Source: Deltaproteobacteria bacterium (GTDB taxonomy: Bacteria > Myxococcota_A > Polyangia > Haliangiales > Haliangiaceae). Taken from it: DNA of 55,184 nucleotides. The DNA lies in NCBI GenBank assembly GCA_025353585.1, contig JANXOM010000408.1, forward strand, positions 1-55,184. Reading direction: 5' to 3'. The notes beneath the pieces were generated by a model that saw only the letters and a list, made by a program, of their open reading frames with translations, made no database searches and had not been told where the DNA came from. Both the position numbers and the translations under genes were made by a program. Shown piece by piece: positions 19,086-30,264 of the stretch (positions within the stretch are counted from its first letter, which is position 1; each line of letters begins with the position of its first letter).

Positions 19086-21587
19086 GTGTCGCGCTCGCCG
19101 GAATCGCTATCTCGCCGCTACGTGGCGTGGGTTCGCCGGCGCACCGGCGTGATCCTCGCCGGTCACGCCGTCGTCCTCGCGATCGCCCTCTACCTGATCG
19201 CGTTCCGGCTGCCGCTCTTCTCCGATTTCTCCTATCTCCTGCCGCAGGATGCCCCTTCGGTCCAGGATCTGCGGCGCCTCGAGGCTCGCGTCCAGACCAC
19301 CGACACGGTCCTCGTCATCGTGCAAGCCCCGACCGTGGCCGAGCGCGCTGCGGCGGGGACCGAGATGGCGGCGGGGATGCGCGCGCTCCCCCACGAGATC
19401 ATCGAGCACGTCGATGACAACGACACCGAGGTCCGCGCCTTTCTGCGGGCGCACCGCCACCTGTTCGTCCCGCTCGCCGACCTCCAGAAGGCCGACGCCG
19501 CGCTCGCGAAGAAGCTCCACGACGCCAAGCTCAAGGCAAACCCGCTCTTCATCAACCTCGACGATGACGACGCGCCCGCCGGCGCCGGGTCTGGCTCGGA
19601 CCACGCGCTCGAGGATCTGAAGGCCAAGCGCCAGGCGTTCGAGGCCAAGTACCTCGACAAGTCGACCACGGTCAGCGCCGACGGGCTGACGCAGAAGATC
19701 GAGCTCCGCACCGCCTTCCGCGGCACCGACGCCGGCCACGGCCACCAGCTCCTCGCGCTCATGGAGACCGTGCGCGCGAAGGTCATCGCCGACCACCCCG
19801 GCACCACGGTCGGCTTCACGGGCGGCATCGTCACCGCCGTCGCCGAGCACAACGCGATCCTGAACGGCATGCTGCTCTCGAGCATCGTCACGACGCTGCT
19901 CGTCGGCGTGGTGCTCGCGCTCTACTTCCGCAGCGCGACGCTCTTGATCCTGCTCGTCGGCACGCTCGGCGTCGCCACGATGTACGCGTTCGGCGCGGCC
20001 GCGCTCACGATCGGGCACCTGAACGCCGCGACCGCGTTCCTCGGCGCGATCATCGCTGGCAACGGCATCAACTACGGCATCCTGCTCATCGCGCGGTTCC
20101 TCGAGGAGCGCCGCGACACCAGCGGCGACGACGCGAGCATCGACATCGCGTTCGCCGAGGCGATCGTCGGCACGATCCGGCCCACGGCCGTGGCGTCCCT
20201 CGGCGCGTCGATCGCGTACGGCTCGCTCGCCGCGACGAGCTTCAAGGGCTTCGCCGACTTCGCCGTCATCGGCGCGATCGGCATGACGCTGTGTTGGATC
20301 GAGAGCTTCCTGCTGCTGCCCGCGCTCGTGCTCCGCTTCGGCCGCCGCACGCGGGTGTTCCAGGGGAACCCGGTCGTGGGCACCACGCTCGTCAAGCTGC
20401 TCGGCTTCCGCCGCTCGGGCCTCGTCTGCATCGTCGGCGGGCTCGTGCTCGTCGCGTCGCTCGGCATCACGTATCGCTATGTCGCCGCCGATCCCTTCGA
20501 GTACGACATCAAGCGGCTGCGCTCGGAGGGTGACGACGCCGTGCTCGCGCGCAGGTGGATGACCACGTCGGATCAGAACTTCGGCCGCGGCTACTCCGGC
20601 CGCACCTACATCGCGGCCGACCGCCTCCCGCAAGTGGCGCTCATCGTGAAGGCCCTGCGCGCGGTCGACAACGGTCTCCCCGAGGACAAGAAGACGATCG
20701 GCGACGTGCGCTCGTACCTCGACGCGGTCCCGCCGGACCAGGACCAGAAGCTCGCGGTCCTGGCCCACATCCGCGCGCTCCTCGACGACAGGGCGCTCGA
20801 CGCGCTCTCCGAGGACGAGCGCAAGGACCTGCGCGAGCTGCGCCCGCCCGATGACCTCGCGGCCATCACGATCGAGAACCTGCCCGCGCCGATCCGCGAT
20901 CCGATGACGGAGAAGGACGGCCGCATCGGCTACCTGATCTCGATCCGTCCGGCGAACAAGCTCGACGAGTGGAACGGGCACGACAACATCCGGTTCGCGA
21001 ACGCGATCAAGAGGCTCGAGCTCCCCGACGGCGAGACCGTCACCACGTCCGGCTCGGCCGTGATCTTCGCGGACATCCTCCTCTCGATCTCGGGGGACGG
21101 CCCGCTCGTCACGGGGATCGCGTCCGGCGGCCTCGTCGTGATGTGCCTCCTGCTCGTCGGGCCGAACCGACGGGCGTTCGCGGTGCTCGTGGCCACGGGC
21201 GCAGGCTCGATCCTCATGATCGCGGTGTGCGCGCTGCTCGGCCTGAAGGTGAACTTCCTCGACTTCGTGGCGCTGCCGATCACGCTCGGCATCGGCGTGG
21301 ACTACGCGATCAACATCGCGCACCGCCACGACCACGAGGAGATTCCGGACCCGCTGACCACGCTGCGCACCAGCGGCGCGGCCGTGTTCGTGTGCTCGCT
21401 GACCACGATCATCGGCTACGGCTCGCTGCTCGTCAGCGACAACCTCGCCATCCGCGGCTTCGGCACTGCCTCGCTCATCGGCGAGGTGATGTGCCTCCTG
21501 TCGGCGCTCGTCCTCGTGCCGGCGCTGCTCGCGGTCGGGCGCCACGGCAAGGCGCTCACCCTACGCTCCGCGATCAAGCCGTCCTGA
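19086..21587 (+). CDS. MMPL/RND-superfamily lipid or hydrophobe transporter
   Basis: 833-residue inner-membrane transporter. The layout is the doubled RND/MMPL one. One helix (about 16-40) is followed by a large periplasmic domain (about 45-255) and a five-helix bundle (about 258-425). A second set repeats this pattern (about 443-833). The pattern GVDYAINIAHR in the second bundle is typical of the MMPL group. Proteins of this shape include the hopanoid transporter HpnN and mycolate exporters. No adaptor or outer-membrane partner is encoded beside it, and no hopanoid genes are in the window, so the cargo is open. Confidence 0.88.
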   Translation: MSRSPESLSRRYVAWVRRRTGVILAGHAVVLAIALYLIAFRLPLFSDFSYLLPQDAPSVQDLRRLEARVQTTDTVLVIVQAPTVAERAAAGTEMAAGMRALPHEIIEHVDDNDTEVRAFLRAHRHLFVPLADLQKADAALAKKLHDAKLKANPLFINLDDDDAPAGAGSGSDHALEDLKAKRQAFEAKYLDKSTTVSADGLTQKIELRTAFRGTDAGHGHQLLALMETVRAKVIADHPGTTVGFTGGIVTAVAEHNAILNGMLLSSIVTTLLVGVVLALYFRSATLLILLVGTLGVATMYAFGAAALTIGHLNAATAFLGAIIAGNGINYGILLIARFLEERRDTSGDDASIDIAFAEAIVGTIRPTAVASLGASIAYGSLAATSFKGFADFAVIGAIGMTLCWIESFLLLPALVLRFGRRTRVFQGNPVVGTTLVKLLGFRRSGLVCIVGGLVLVASLGITYRYVAADPFEYDIKRLRSEGDDAVLARRWMTTSDQNFGRGYSGRTYIAADRLPQVALIVKALRAVDNGLPEDKKTIGDVRSYLDAVPPDQDQKLAVLAHIRALLDDRALDALSEDERKDLRELRPPDDLAAITIENLPAPIRDPMTEKDGRIGYLISIRPANKLDEWNGHDNIRFANAIKRLELPDGETVTTSGSAVIFADILLSISGDGPLVTGIASGGLVVMCLLLVGPNRRAFAVLVATGAGSILMIAVCALLGLKVNFLDFVALPITLGIGVDYAINIAHRHDHEEIPDPLTTLRTSGAAVFVCSLTTIIGYGSLLVSDNLAIRGFGTASLIGEVMCLLSALVLVPALLAVGRHGKALTLRSAIKPS

Positions 21588-21595
21588 CCCGGAGC

Positions 21596-21643
21596 CCACG
21601 CGATGTGTCTCGCGCTCGCGTCGCAGCGCACGCGATGGCTTCG
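21596..21643 (-). repeat. Dispersed intergenic repeat, copy 2
   Basis: Minus-strand counterpart of 3478-3525 (43 of 48 identical). It begins 9 bp after the MMPL stop codon, antisense to that gene. The rest of the gap to 21740 shows no other structure I can name. Confidence 0.6.
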
Positions 21644-21740
21644 TTGCGGACTCGTCCGTCACGCCCGGTAGCGGACTCCGCCGCGCCTCGCCCTCGCGCA
21701 CGCGTGCTCGCGATATCGAGTCACCTCGGCTTTTACCGGG

Positions 21741-22631
21741 TTAGCCGATGCGCTTGCCGTCGGCGCCCCAGCGGTAGAACCCCTCGCCGGACTTCTTGCC
21801 GAGCTGGTTGGCGAGGACCTTCGCGCGCAGGATCTCCGGCGGCGCGAACCCCTCGCCGAGCGCCTCCGCCAGGTAGTTTGCGATGCCGAGGCGGACGTCG
21901 AGCCCCACGAGATCCGTCAGCTCGAGCGGCCCCATCGGGTGCCCGTAGCCGAGCTTCATCGCCGTGTCGATGTCCGCCGCCGACGCGACGCCCTGCTCGA
22001 CCATCCGCATCGCCTCGAGCCCGATCACGATCCCGAGCCGGCTCGACGCGAAGCCTGGCGAGTCCTGCACCGTGATGGCGGTCTTGCCAAATTTTTGCGC
22101 GAGCGCCACGGCGAGCATCACCGCGCCTTGATCGGCCGCCTTGTGGTGGACGACCTCGACCAGCTTCATCACGTGCACGGGATTGAAGAAGTGCATCCCC
22201 ACGAGCCGCGCCGGCCGGCCGAGGCACTCGGCGATCTCGCCGACCGGCAGCGAGGACGTGTTCGTCGCGAGCAGCGCGTGGGCGGGCGCGGCCTGATCGA
22301 CGATGCCGAAGATCTCGCGCTTGAGGTCGAGCCGCTCCGGCACCGCCTCGATGACGCAGTCCGTGCCCGCGCAGGCGTCCTCGAGCACCTCGACCGCGAC
22401 CAGCCGCGCGAGCGTGGCCACGCGATCCGCGGGCGAGACCTTGCCGAGCTCCACGCCCTTCGCGAGGTTCGCCGCGATCTTCGCGATGCCGGCCGCGGAC
22501 GCGCCGTGCATGGCGTCGAACAGGCGGACGGTAGCGCCGGACGTCGCCGCGACGTGCGCGATGCCGTGCCCCATCGTGCCCGCGCCGACGACAGTGATGG
22601 TCTTGATCTGGTCGATCGTGGTGAGCAGCAC
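21741..22631 (-). CDS. 3-hydroxybutyryl-CoA dehydrogenase
   Basis: 296-residue NAD(P)-dependent 3-hydroxyacyl-CoA dehydrogenase, cytoplasmic. The Rossmann motif is VVGAGTMGHGIAHV (about 14-27). The catalytic Ser and His are in NTSSLPVG and GMHFFNPVHVMKLVEVV. The C-terminal domain has DSPGF and GYGHPMGPLELTDLVGLD. The single-domain length is that of the short-chain (Hbd/PaaH) enzymes used in butyrate, polyhydroxyalkanoate or phenylacetate metabolism. The GTG start at 22631 is 6 nt from a TAGCGT box. No neighbouring gene defines the pathway. Confidence 0.93.
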   Translation of the reverse strand: MLLTTIDQIKTITVVGAGTMGHGIAHVAATSGATVRLFDAMHGASAAGIAKIAANLAKGVELGKVSPADRVATLARLVAVEVLEDACAGTDCVIEAVPERLDLKREIFGIVDQAAPAHALLATNTSSLPVGEIAECLGRPARLVGMHFFNPVHVMKLVEVVHHKAADQGAVMLAVALAQKFGKTAITVQDSPGFASSRLGIVIGLEAMRMVEQGVASAADIDTAMKLGYGHPMGPLELTDLVGLDVRLGIANYLAEALGEGFAPPEILRAKVLANQLGKKSGEGFYRWGADGKRIG

Positions 22632-22637
22632 GCCGGG

Positions 22638-22643
22638 ACGCTA
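22638..22643 (-). promoter_or_regulatory. -10 box for the hydroxybutyryl-CoA dehydrogenase gene
   Basis: TAGCGT on the minus strand, 6 nt before the GTG at 22631. Confidence 0.5.
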
Positions 22644-22681
22644 CTCCATCTGCCCCCTATCCGTCCGCGGGCCTCGGCCAC

Positions 22682-22687
22682 TACAAT
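22682..22687 (+). promoter_or_regulatory. -10 box for the Gly-rich lipoprotein gene
   Basis: TACAAT, the closest match to TATAAT in this series, 7 nt before the ATG at 22695. If used, it excludes the in-frame ATG at 22686, which lies in the box region. Confidence 0.55.
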
Positions 22688-22694
22688 GGTCGGC

Positions 22695-23825
22695 ATGAGG
22701 CTCCTCGTCGCCGGCTCGTGTCTCGCGCTCGCCGCGTGCAGCTTCGCGCCGACCGGCAACGGCAACGGCGCGACCGACGCCGCGCGCGGAGGCGGCGACG
22801 GGCCAGTCGACGCTCACGGCAGCGATGGGAGCGGCAGCGGCAGCGCGACCGATGCCGCTGCACCCGACGCGCCGCTCGGCATGGTGTGCTTCGGCGGGCA
22901 CCTCGTTCACATCTGCGTGGCCGAACACCCGAGCGCTAACTCCGGCCTGCCCTCGTCGATCGACACGTCCGACAGCAGCATGTGCGATCTGATCGCGACG
23001 CAGACGGACGGCTCGGAGCTGTGCGTGATCCTCCGCAAGAACCTGTCGATCACGCAGACCACGCGCGCGTACGGGGCGCGCCCGCTCGTCCTGATCGCGG
23101 ATGGCAACATGGAGACCACGGCCGACCTCGACGCGAGCAGCACCGCGACGGATCCGACCGATCGCGAGAAGAGCGGGCCCGGCGCGGATCCCCCGTCCTG
23201 CGCGACCGCGGGCCGCGGCGGTGACGGCTCGACCGCGCTCGGCGTGGGCGGCGGCGGTGGCGGCGCGAGCTTTGCCCAGGGCGGCGGCAGCGGCGGGGTC
23301 GGCGCGTCCGTCGGCGCGGGCGGTCCGCCCGGATCGCTTCCCGGGGCCCCGACCGTCGTGCACGGCGGCTGTCAGGGTGGCACGGGCGGGCGCGCCGGGG
23401 CCGGCGGGATCGGTGGTGGTGCGATCTACCTCCTCGCGACCGGGCACATCCACGTGACGTCGAACATCGACGCCTCGGGTGCGGGTGGTGGGCGCGGCCG
23501 CTTCGCGAGCGGCGGCGGCGGCGGCGGCGGCGCGGGCGGGATGGTCGTCCTCGAATCCGCTGACATCATGCTCTCGGGCGCGATCTACGCGAACGGCGGC
23601 GGCGGCGGCGGCGGCGGGAGCCTCCTCGGCGCCGGCGCCGACGGGAAGCCCTCGGTGGGAGCGGCGGACGTCGGGACGGGCGGCGGCGGCAACGTCACGG
23701 GCGGCACGGGCGGAAACGGCGCGACGGCGACCAGCGTGGTGACGAACGGCGCAACGGGCCGGGCGGCGGGCGGCGGCGGCGGCGGCGGGGGCGGCCTCGG
23801 CACGACCGAGCAGCTTCATCCGTAG
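22695..23825 (+). CDS. Gly-rich repeat lipoprotein
   Basis: 376-residue lipoprotein with lipobox LALAAC (Cys15). A low-complexity Gly/Asp/Ser spacer precedes a small Cys-containing domain (about 60-150). A long Gly-rich region (about 165-375) follows with poly-Gly runs interrupted by hydrophobic strands such as GAIYLLATGHIHVTSNIDASG and GGMVVLESADIMLSGAIYANG. The strand/turn pattern looks like a beta-helical surface protein of the kind often mislabelled PE-PGRS-like in myxobacteria. It diverges from the dehydrogenase gene. Likely on the cell surface; role unknown. Confidence 0.75.
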   Translation: MRLLVAGSCLALAACSFAPTGNGNGATDAARGGGDGPVDAHGSDGSGSGSATDAAAPDAPLGMVCFGGHLVHICVAEHPSANSGLPSSIDTSDSSMCDLIATQTDGSELCVILRKNLSITQTTRAYGARPLVLIADGNMETTADLDASSTATDPTDREKSGPGADPPSCATAGRGGDGSTALGVGGGGGGASFAQGGGSGGVGASVGAGGPPGSLPGAPTVVHGGCQGGTGGRAGAGGIGGGAIYLLATGHIHVTSNIDASGAGGGRGRFASGGGGGGGAGGMVVLESADIMLSGAIYANGGGGGGGGSLLGAGADGKPSVGAADVGTGGGGNVTGGTGGNGATATSVVTNGATGRAAGGGGGGGGGLGTTEQLHP

Positions 23826-23828
23826 TAC
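23823..23828 (+). promoter_or_regulatory. Candidate -10 box for the flavoprotein pair
   Basis: TAGTAC, 9 nt before the GTG at 23838; it overlaps the stop codon of the lipoprotein gene. The last base is C, not T. Confidence 0.3.
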
Positions 23829-23837
23829 CGTCGCCGC

Positions 23838-25468
<1,631 letters not shown>

Positions 25469-25472
<4 letters not shown>

Positions 25473-26713
25473 GTCCGGCGGAGCCCGCGGGCCTCGAGGC
25501 GCAGCTCGTCGCTGCGATCGGCGCCGAGCATGTGGTGGCGCAGCCGGGCGCGGGGCCGACGTGGCGCGTGACCCCAGGGTCGGCGACGGAGGTGGCGGAG
25601 GTCGTGCGCCGGGCCGCCGACGCGCGCGCGGCCGTGCACCCGGTCGGGTCCGGCGCGCGGCGGACGGGCGATGCGGAGAGCGAGCGTCCGCGGGTGCTCG
25701 TGTCGACGCGGCGGCTCGATCAGGTGCTGCAGCTCGACGAGGTCTCGCTGCTGGTGCACGTGCAGGCCGGGCTCACGGGGCTCGAGCTCGAGCGGATCCT
25801 GACGGCGCGCGGGCTCACGATCGGCGACTACCCGCCGGTGGTGCTGACGTCGTCGATCGGCGGCATCCTCGCCGTGCGCACGCCGGGCAAGTCGAGCGCA
25901 CGGCACGGCTTCTTCGAGGACGCGGTGGCCGGCGTCTCGGCCGTGCTCGCGGACGGACGCTCGGTCCACACGCGGGTCGCACCCCGGCGCTCGACGGGGC
26001 CGGACCTCGCGCGCGCGCTGTGCGGTAGCGAGGGCACGATCGGGCTCCTGACGTCGGCCGTCCTGCGCGTGCACGCGAAGCCCGAGGCGCGGCTCGTGGC
26101 CGCGTACGTGATGCCGAGCGTCGACGCGGCGATCAACGCGATCTACCTCGCGCTGCGCGAGGAGGCCGCGCCCTCCGGCGTGCGGATCTACGATCACGCA
26201 GAGGTGACGCTGCATTTCGGCGTGACGTTGCCCGCCGGCAACGCGCTGCTCGTCGCGGCCACGGCGGGCCCGACGGATCTGGCCGCGTGCGATCGCGACT
26301 TGTTCACGAGCGCGGTCATCGCCGAGAGCGGGCGCGTCGGCGACATCGCGCTCGCCGAGCTCTGGTGGCGCCGCCTGCACGCGGGCGAGCCGACGCCGGG
26401 CGACGCGCCGACGCTGCAGGTGATGGCGACGCCTTCCAAGCTCCGCCGCGTCTACCACGCGGCCGTCGAGGTCATGGCCGCACGCGGCGGGAGCGCGCGG
26501 GCCCACGTCTCGCGCTTCGACGCCGACGGCGCCGTGGTCTTCGTGACGCTCGAGCCCGCGGACGCCGAGGCGCGCGCCGCCGTCGAGCGCGCGGTCGAGG
26601 CCGCCGGCGGCTACCTGCTCGGCGCCTGGGCCGTCAAGCTCGACGCCTACCTGCGCGCCCTGCGCGCCGCGATCGATCCGCACCAGGTCATGAACCCGGG
26701 CGTGCTGACGTGA
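25469..26713 (+). CDS. Second FAD-binding oxidase, paralogue lacking the HHH motif
   Basis: 414-residue protein of the same FAD-binding type 4 family, overlapping the preceding gene by four bases. It keeps the FAD-binding part (PVGSGARRTGD, SSIGGILAVRTPGKSSARHG, CGSEGTIGLLTSAVLRV) and the family's C-terminal DPHQVMNPG. It is about 130 residues shorter than its neighbour. The region where the neighbour has SHHHG reads AAGGYLLGAWAVKL, without His. It may therefore be a partner subunit rather than an independent synthase, as GlcE is to GlcD in glycolate oxidase. That comparison is inference from gene arrangement. Confidence 0.8.
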
Positions 26714-26729
26714 TTGCGCTCGCCCCGGA

Positions 26730-27974
26730 CTAACCGCCAAGCGGTCGATCCGAAAGGACGTGCATCTCGAGCGCGCCCAGGCCGTGCTCGGCGCGCGGGG
26801 CGGAGACGAGGAGGCCGTGGGCCGCGCGCGTGATGTGCCAGCCCAGCCAGGCGTCGGCGAGCGGGCCGCGGATCTCGGCGAGCAGCGCGAGCGACTTGCT
26901 CGAGCGGATCTCGACGCGGCCGGCGCGCGGCGCCCCGTCGACGGTTGCCCACGGCGCGCCGATCGCGAGGTCGCGTAGCCCGTCGCCGTCGAGGTCGTCG
27001 AGCGTCGCCACCATGCGCCCGTAGAGCTCGCCGTCCGCCGCCGCCTCGAGCCGGTGCAGCGTGGCGCCCGTCCTCCCCGACAAGATCCGCACCTCGCCGC
27101 GGCCCGGGCCGCCCGCGCCGGCCGGATTGCCCGGCGCACCCACCGCGAGATCCGCGATCCCGTCGCCGTCGAGGTCGTCGAGCCCCGTCACCACCTCGCC
27201 GAAGTGCTGCCCCGGTCGCTCGCCCACCAGCTCGCGCAGGACGGCGCCCGTCGCCGCGGAGACGAGCGTCACCGTCCCGCGCGGCGCGCCCTCGACCACC
27301 GCGTTCGGCGCGCCGATCGCCGCGTCGTCGAGACCGTCGCCGTCGAGATCGCCGAGCCGCGCCACGTACCAGCCAAACGCATCCTCGCGGCGGGCGCGCC
27401 GAGATCGAAGCCGGGCCGGCGCAAGCCGCCCGACTCGCCGTAGGTGACGTGGGCGTCGACCCAGGCGTCGTCGTGCGACATGCCGCCGACGACCCACTGG
27501 CCCCAGTGAAGGCGCGGGCCGAGCTGCGCCGCGAGCCACTTCGTCGAGGACATCGACGCGTCCTTCGAGAGGAAGACGAACGTGCCGGCCGCGTGGAGCC
27601 CGAGCAGCGGGGCGAGATAGACCTCGGCGCCGAGCGCGACGCCGCCGCCGGTGCCGAAAACCTGGCGGTTGCCATGGTCGAGCGGCGCGGCCCCGAGGAG
27701 CTCGCCGGCAAAGGTCACGCGGGGTGGCAATGCGCGGCCGGTGTCGGCCGCGGGTGCGGCTGTCGTCACGGCGGGCGCGCCATCGCGGCCCGCCGCGGCC
27801 GAGCCGGCGCCGTCGTCGGGCGGCGCCTCGACGTGCTTCTTCTTGTGCTTCTTTTTCTTCTTCGGCGGCGGGGCGGGATCGGGCGCCGGCTCCTCTGTCG
27901 ACGGAGGCGTCACCTCGTCCGCGAGGGCCGGACCGGTGACGGTCAGGGGACAACGCGACGCAGCGGCGTTGCAT
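26730..27974 (-). pseudogene. FG-GAP repeat envelope protein with two compensating frameshifts
   Basis: Read from ATG 27974, the frame opens with a signal peptide but runs into Arg-rich nonsense after nine residues. Removing one base from the GGGG at 27946-27949 gives MQRRCVALSLTVTGPALA, a good signal peptide. It then runs on into PPKKKKKHKKK and a beta-strand-rich part (HWGQWVVGGMSHDDAWVDAHV) in that frame to about 27395. Adding one base near 27385-27396 returns to the original frame, where three FG-GAP repeats follow (GDLDGDGLDDAAIGAP, DDLDGDGIADLAVGAP, DDLDGDGLRDLAIGAP). The intact protein would have about 414 residues: signal peptide, basic spacer, barrel-like domain, then a half beta-propeller with Asp-rich calcium loops. 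Confidence 0.7.
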
Positions 27975-27982
27975 GGACGACC

Positions 27983-27988
27983 ATCGTA
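27983..27988 (-). promoter_or_regulatory. -10 box for the FG-GAP gene
   Basis: TACGAT on the minus strand, 8 nt before the ATG at 27974. It supports that start over the one at 28001. Confidence 0.5.
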
Positions 27989-28104
27989 TCACCGGCGCCA
28001 CACCACGCGAACGCGCGGGTACGAAACGCGGCTAAGTCGTGTGACGGCGTCCGGTCACCGACGGGGCGCGAGTTGGCCGCGCCCGTGCACTACGTCTCCT
28101 CACC

Positions 28105-28503
28105 ATGAAGACTTCGCTCCTCGCCTCGCTATTCATCGCCGCGACCACGCTGACCACCGCCTGCGGCGCCTCGCTGCACGCCACGACGATCAACGCCGCG
28201 CCCCACCCGATGACGCCGAGGTCGATCGAATCGGTGGAGATGTACACGAGCGGCCCGCCGGCGCGCCCCCACGTCGACGTCGCCCTGTTCGAGGTCGAGG
28301 AAGCGTCGAGCTTCAGCACCGCCGGCACGCCGGAGATGATCAACAAGCTCCGCGAGCGCGGCGCGCAGATGGGCTGCGACGCGGTCGTCCTCGGCAGCTC
28401 CTCGTCGCGCGACCCGGGCATGAACGACGCCGAGACGTTCCTGAACGACAAGCCCAAGGGCCGCAAGGGCTTCATGGCGACCTGCATCGCCTACACGTTG
28501 TAG
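28105..28503 (+). CDS. Small lipoprotein of unknown function
   Basis: 132 residues with a signal peptide ending in TLTTAC (Cys20, predicted lipidation). The mature part has VDVALFEVEE, then EMINKLRERGAQMGCDAVVLGSSSS. This matches the strand-helix-strand pattern (helix, then GCDAVV) of small YbjQ-like or DUF-type lipoproteins in which a heavy-metal-binding-like fold recurs. I do not assign a function. A TACGTC box lies 8 nt upstream of the ATG. It converges on the regulator gene, with two hairpins in between. Confidence 0.7.
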   Translation: MKTSLLASLFIAATTLTTACGASLHATTINAAPHPMTPRSIESVEMYTSGPPARPHVDVALFEVEEASSFSTAGTPEMINKLRERGAQMGCDAVVLGSSSSRDPGMNDAETFLNDKPKGRKGFMATCIAYTL

Positions 28504-28505
28504 TC

Positions 28506-28559
28506 GCGCCGGCTCGCCCCGGCGCGCCCCCGGAGCAGATCGCCCGCGAAGACGCGGGC
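28506..28559. terminator. Two hairpins between convergent genes
   Basis: GCGCCGG/CCGGCGC (28506-28512 with 28519-28525) and GCCCGCG/CGCGGGC (28542-28548 with 28553-28559, AAGA loop) fill the 56-bp gap between the convergent lipoprotein and regulator genes. There are no T-runs. A bidirectional transcription-stopping role is inferred from position. Confidence 0.4.
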
Positions 28560-30088
28560 TCAGAGCCCGGTGTCTTGCCGCGACATGTCCGCGACGAGCT
28601 TCCGCATGAACAGCTCGATGTTCCGCCGCAGCGCGGGGTCGTCGCAGACCGGCAGCGCGCGGCGCCACGTCTCGACGGCGCGCGCGTGCAGGCCCTGGCG
28701 AAAGTACAGATAGGCGAGCCGCGTGAGCGCCGGGAAGTAACCCGGCTGCAGCTCCACGACGGCCTCGTATTCGTCGACGGCGTCGGGCCAGCGCGACGCG
28801 CGCTGCAGCATGTTCGCGAGCATGAAGTGCAGCTTCGGGCTCGACGGATCCGCGACGAGCGCGCCGCGCAGCTTCGCGATCGCGCCGTCGATGTCGCCCT
28901 GGTGATAGCGAGCGAGCGCCTCGCCGAGGAGCGCCTCGTGATCGCTGGCGCGCTCGCCCTGGCGCTCGGGCGGCGTCAGGTCGTGCAGCAACCGGTGGAG
29001 CCGCCGCGAGTCGAGCGGCTTCTCGAGGTAACCGTCCGCGCCGTGGCGCTGCAGCACCTCCGCGGGCACTTGCCCCGAGTCCACGACGGACGCCGTCACC
29101 ACGACGCGCGCGCGGTTCAGCCGCCGGCTCCGCTTGATCGCGCGGCACAGGCGGAGCCCGTCGACGTCCGGCATCGAGACGTCGGCGAACACGAGATCGA
29201 ACGAGAGCTGGCTCAGCAGATCGATCGCCTGCGCGCCGGTCGCCGCCGCCTGGCACTCGTAGCCGATGTTCTCGAGCTCGGCGACCATCTGGATCCGGCC
29301 CGGCGGATCCGGGTCCACCACCAACGCGCGCATCGGACCCGCGCGCTCCTCGGGGTCATCCTCCCGATCGATCTCGGCGGTGAGGACCATCGTGCGATCC
29401 TCGGCGAGGGAGTCGGCGAGCGCGTCGCGGCTGACGTCCGTCGCCGTCGTCATCGTGTTGAGCTGCCACTCGTCGCCGGACATCGTGGAGCTGTGAGCCG
29501 CGGGCGGCAGCTCGTCGTCGCGCTCGATCGCGCGCGCCGCGTCCTCGGCGAGCGCCCGCTGCGCGTGGCGGTGCTCGGGGTCATCGCCGTCGGGCTGCAC
29601 GATCGCCAGGAACGCGCCCGGGCGATCGACCTCGGACCCGACGAGGAACAGCTCGCCGGCGCGGAACTTCTTGAACGCCAGGCGGATCGTGCGCGCGAGC
29701 GTAACGTCGAGGGCGATCCGGAGCTCGGCCCGCTTGCCGCGCGCGGCCGCGAGCTCCCGCGCCGGTACGATGGCGTCCTCCGGCCGCGCCGCCGCGATCA
29801 CGAGCGCCTTGTCATCTTCGTGAATAACCAGCGCCTGGTACATGCGCGCCCAGTCCAGGGAGATGTGGCCGAGCGCGACGAGGTGGTTCGCCGACTCGTC
29901 CATCACGATCGCCGGCCAGCCGGTTTGATGAGCCAGCGCGATGGCGAGCTGCCGCTCGCTGGCGACGCCCAGGGTGTAGAGGACCGACGCGACGGGTGCC
30001 GGCCGCTCTGGCGCTGCAGCGCGTCGGCCAGGACGTCCGCGTCGATCACTCCCTGCTTGAGCAGGATCTGCCCGATGGACCCACGCAC
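28560..30088 (-). pseudogene. MshEN - receiver - TPR regulator, interrupted by one frameshift
   Basis: Three modules in one gene. From GTG 30088 the frame reads RGSIGQILLKQGVIDADVLA, the start of an MshEN/GspE N-terminal domain. At about 29996-30006 the sense moves to another frame (VASVLYTLGVASERQLAIA), completing the domain. Adding one G there gives QRQSGRAPVASVLYTLG. A CheY-like receiver follows (MRALVVDPDPPGRI, phosphoacceptor in FADVSMPDVDG, YLEKPL), and then a C-terminal TPR region (about 400-500). MshEN domains can bind c-di-GMP. Total about 508 residues if repaired. A TACGCT box 9 nt upstream supports the GTG start. The downstream 90 percent is intact and looks under selection. Confidence 0.75.
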
Positions 30089-30097
30089 CCGCTGCCG

Positions 30098-30103
30098 AGC
30101 GTA
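30098..30103 (-). promoter_or_regulatory. -10 box for the MshEN-REC-TPR gene
   Basis: TACGCT on the minus strand, 9 nt before the GTG at 30088. Confidence 0.45.
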
Positions 30104-30227
30104 CCCGCAAGTAGTTGAGATTCCAAATACTGCCTGGCTAGCCGATCCGCCGGCAGTCGAATTGCCTGGCGACGACACCACCCGCTTGATATCTTTCGCC
30201 GCCCGCTGGGACTGGCATCGAAAAGGT

Positions 30228-30242
30228 GTGACATCGTGTCAC
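30228..30242. promoter_or_regulatory. Palindrome GTGAC-N5-GTCAC upstream of cdnL
   Basis: A 5-bp-arm inverted repeat about 100 bp upstream of the candidate -24/-12 element. Possible dimeric regulator site; no protein can be named. Confidence 0.35.
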
Positions 30243-30264
30243 GCCAGGCCGAGAAGCTGTCCTG

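Noticed and set aside
19107..21545. An 812-residue minus-strand open frame opposite the MMPL transporter
   Set aside because: Composition dominated by Arg, Glu, Asp and His with no recognisable fold; the plus-strand MMPL protein explains the conservation.
21739..22227. Separate small gene overlapping the hydroxybutyryl-CoA dehydrogenase gene
   Set aside because: It is another frame of the same strand with Arg/Ala-rich nonsense; the dehydrogenase frame is fully conserved.
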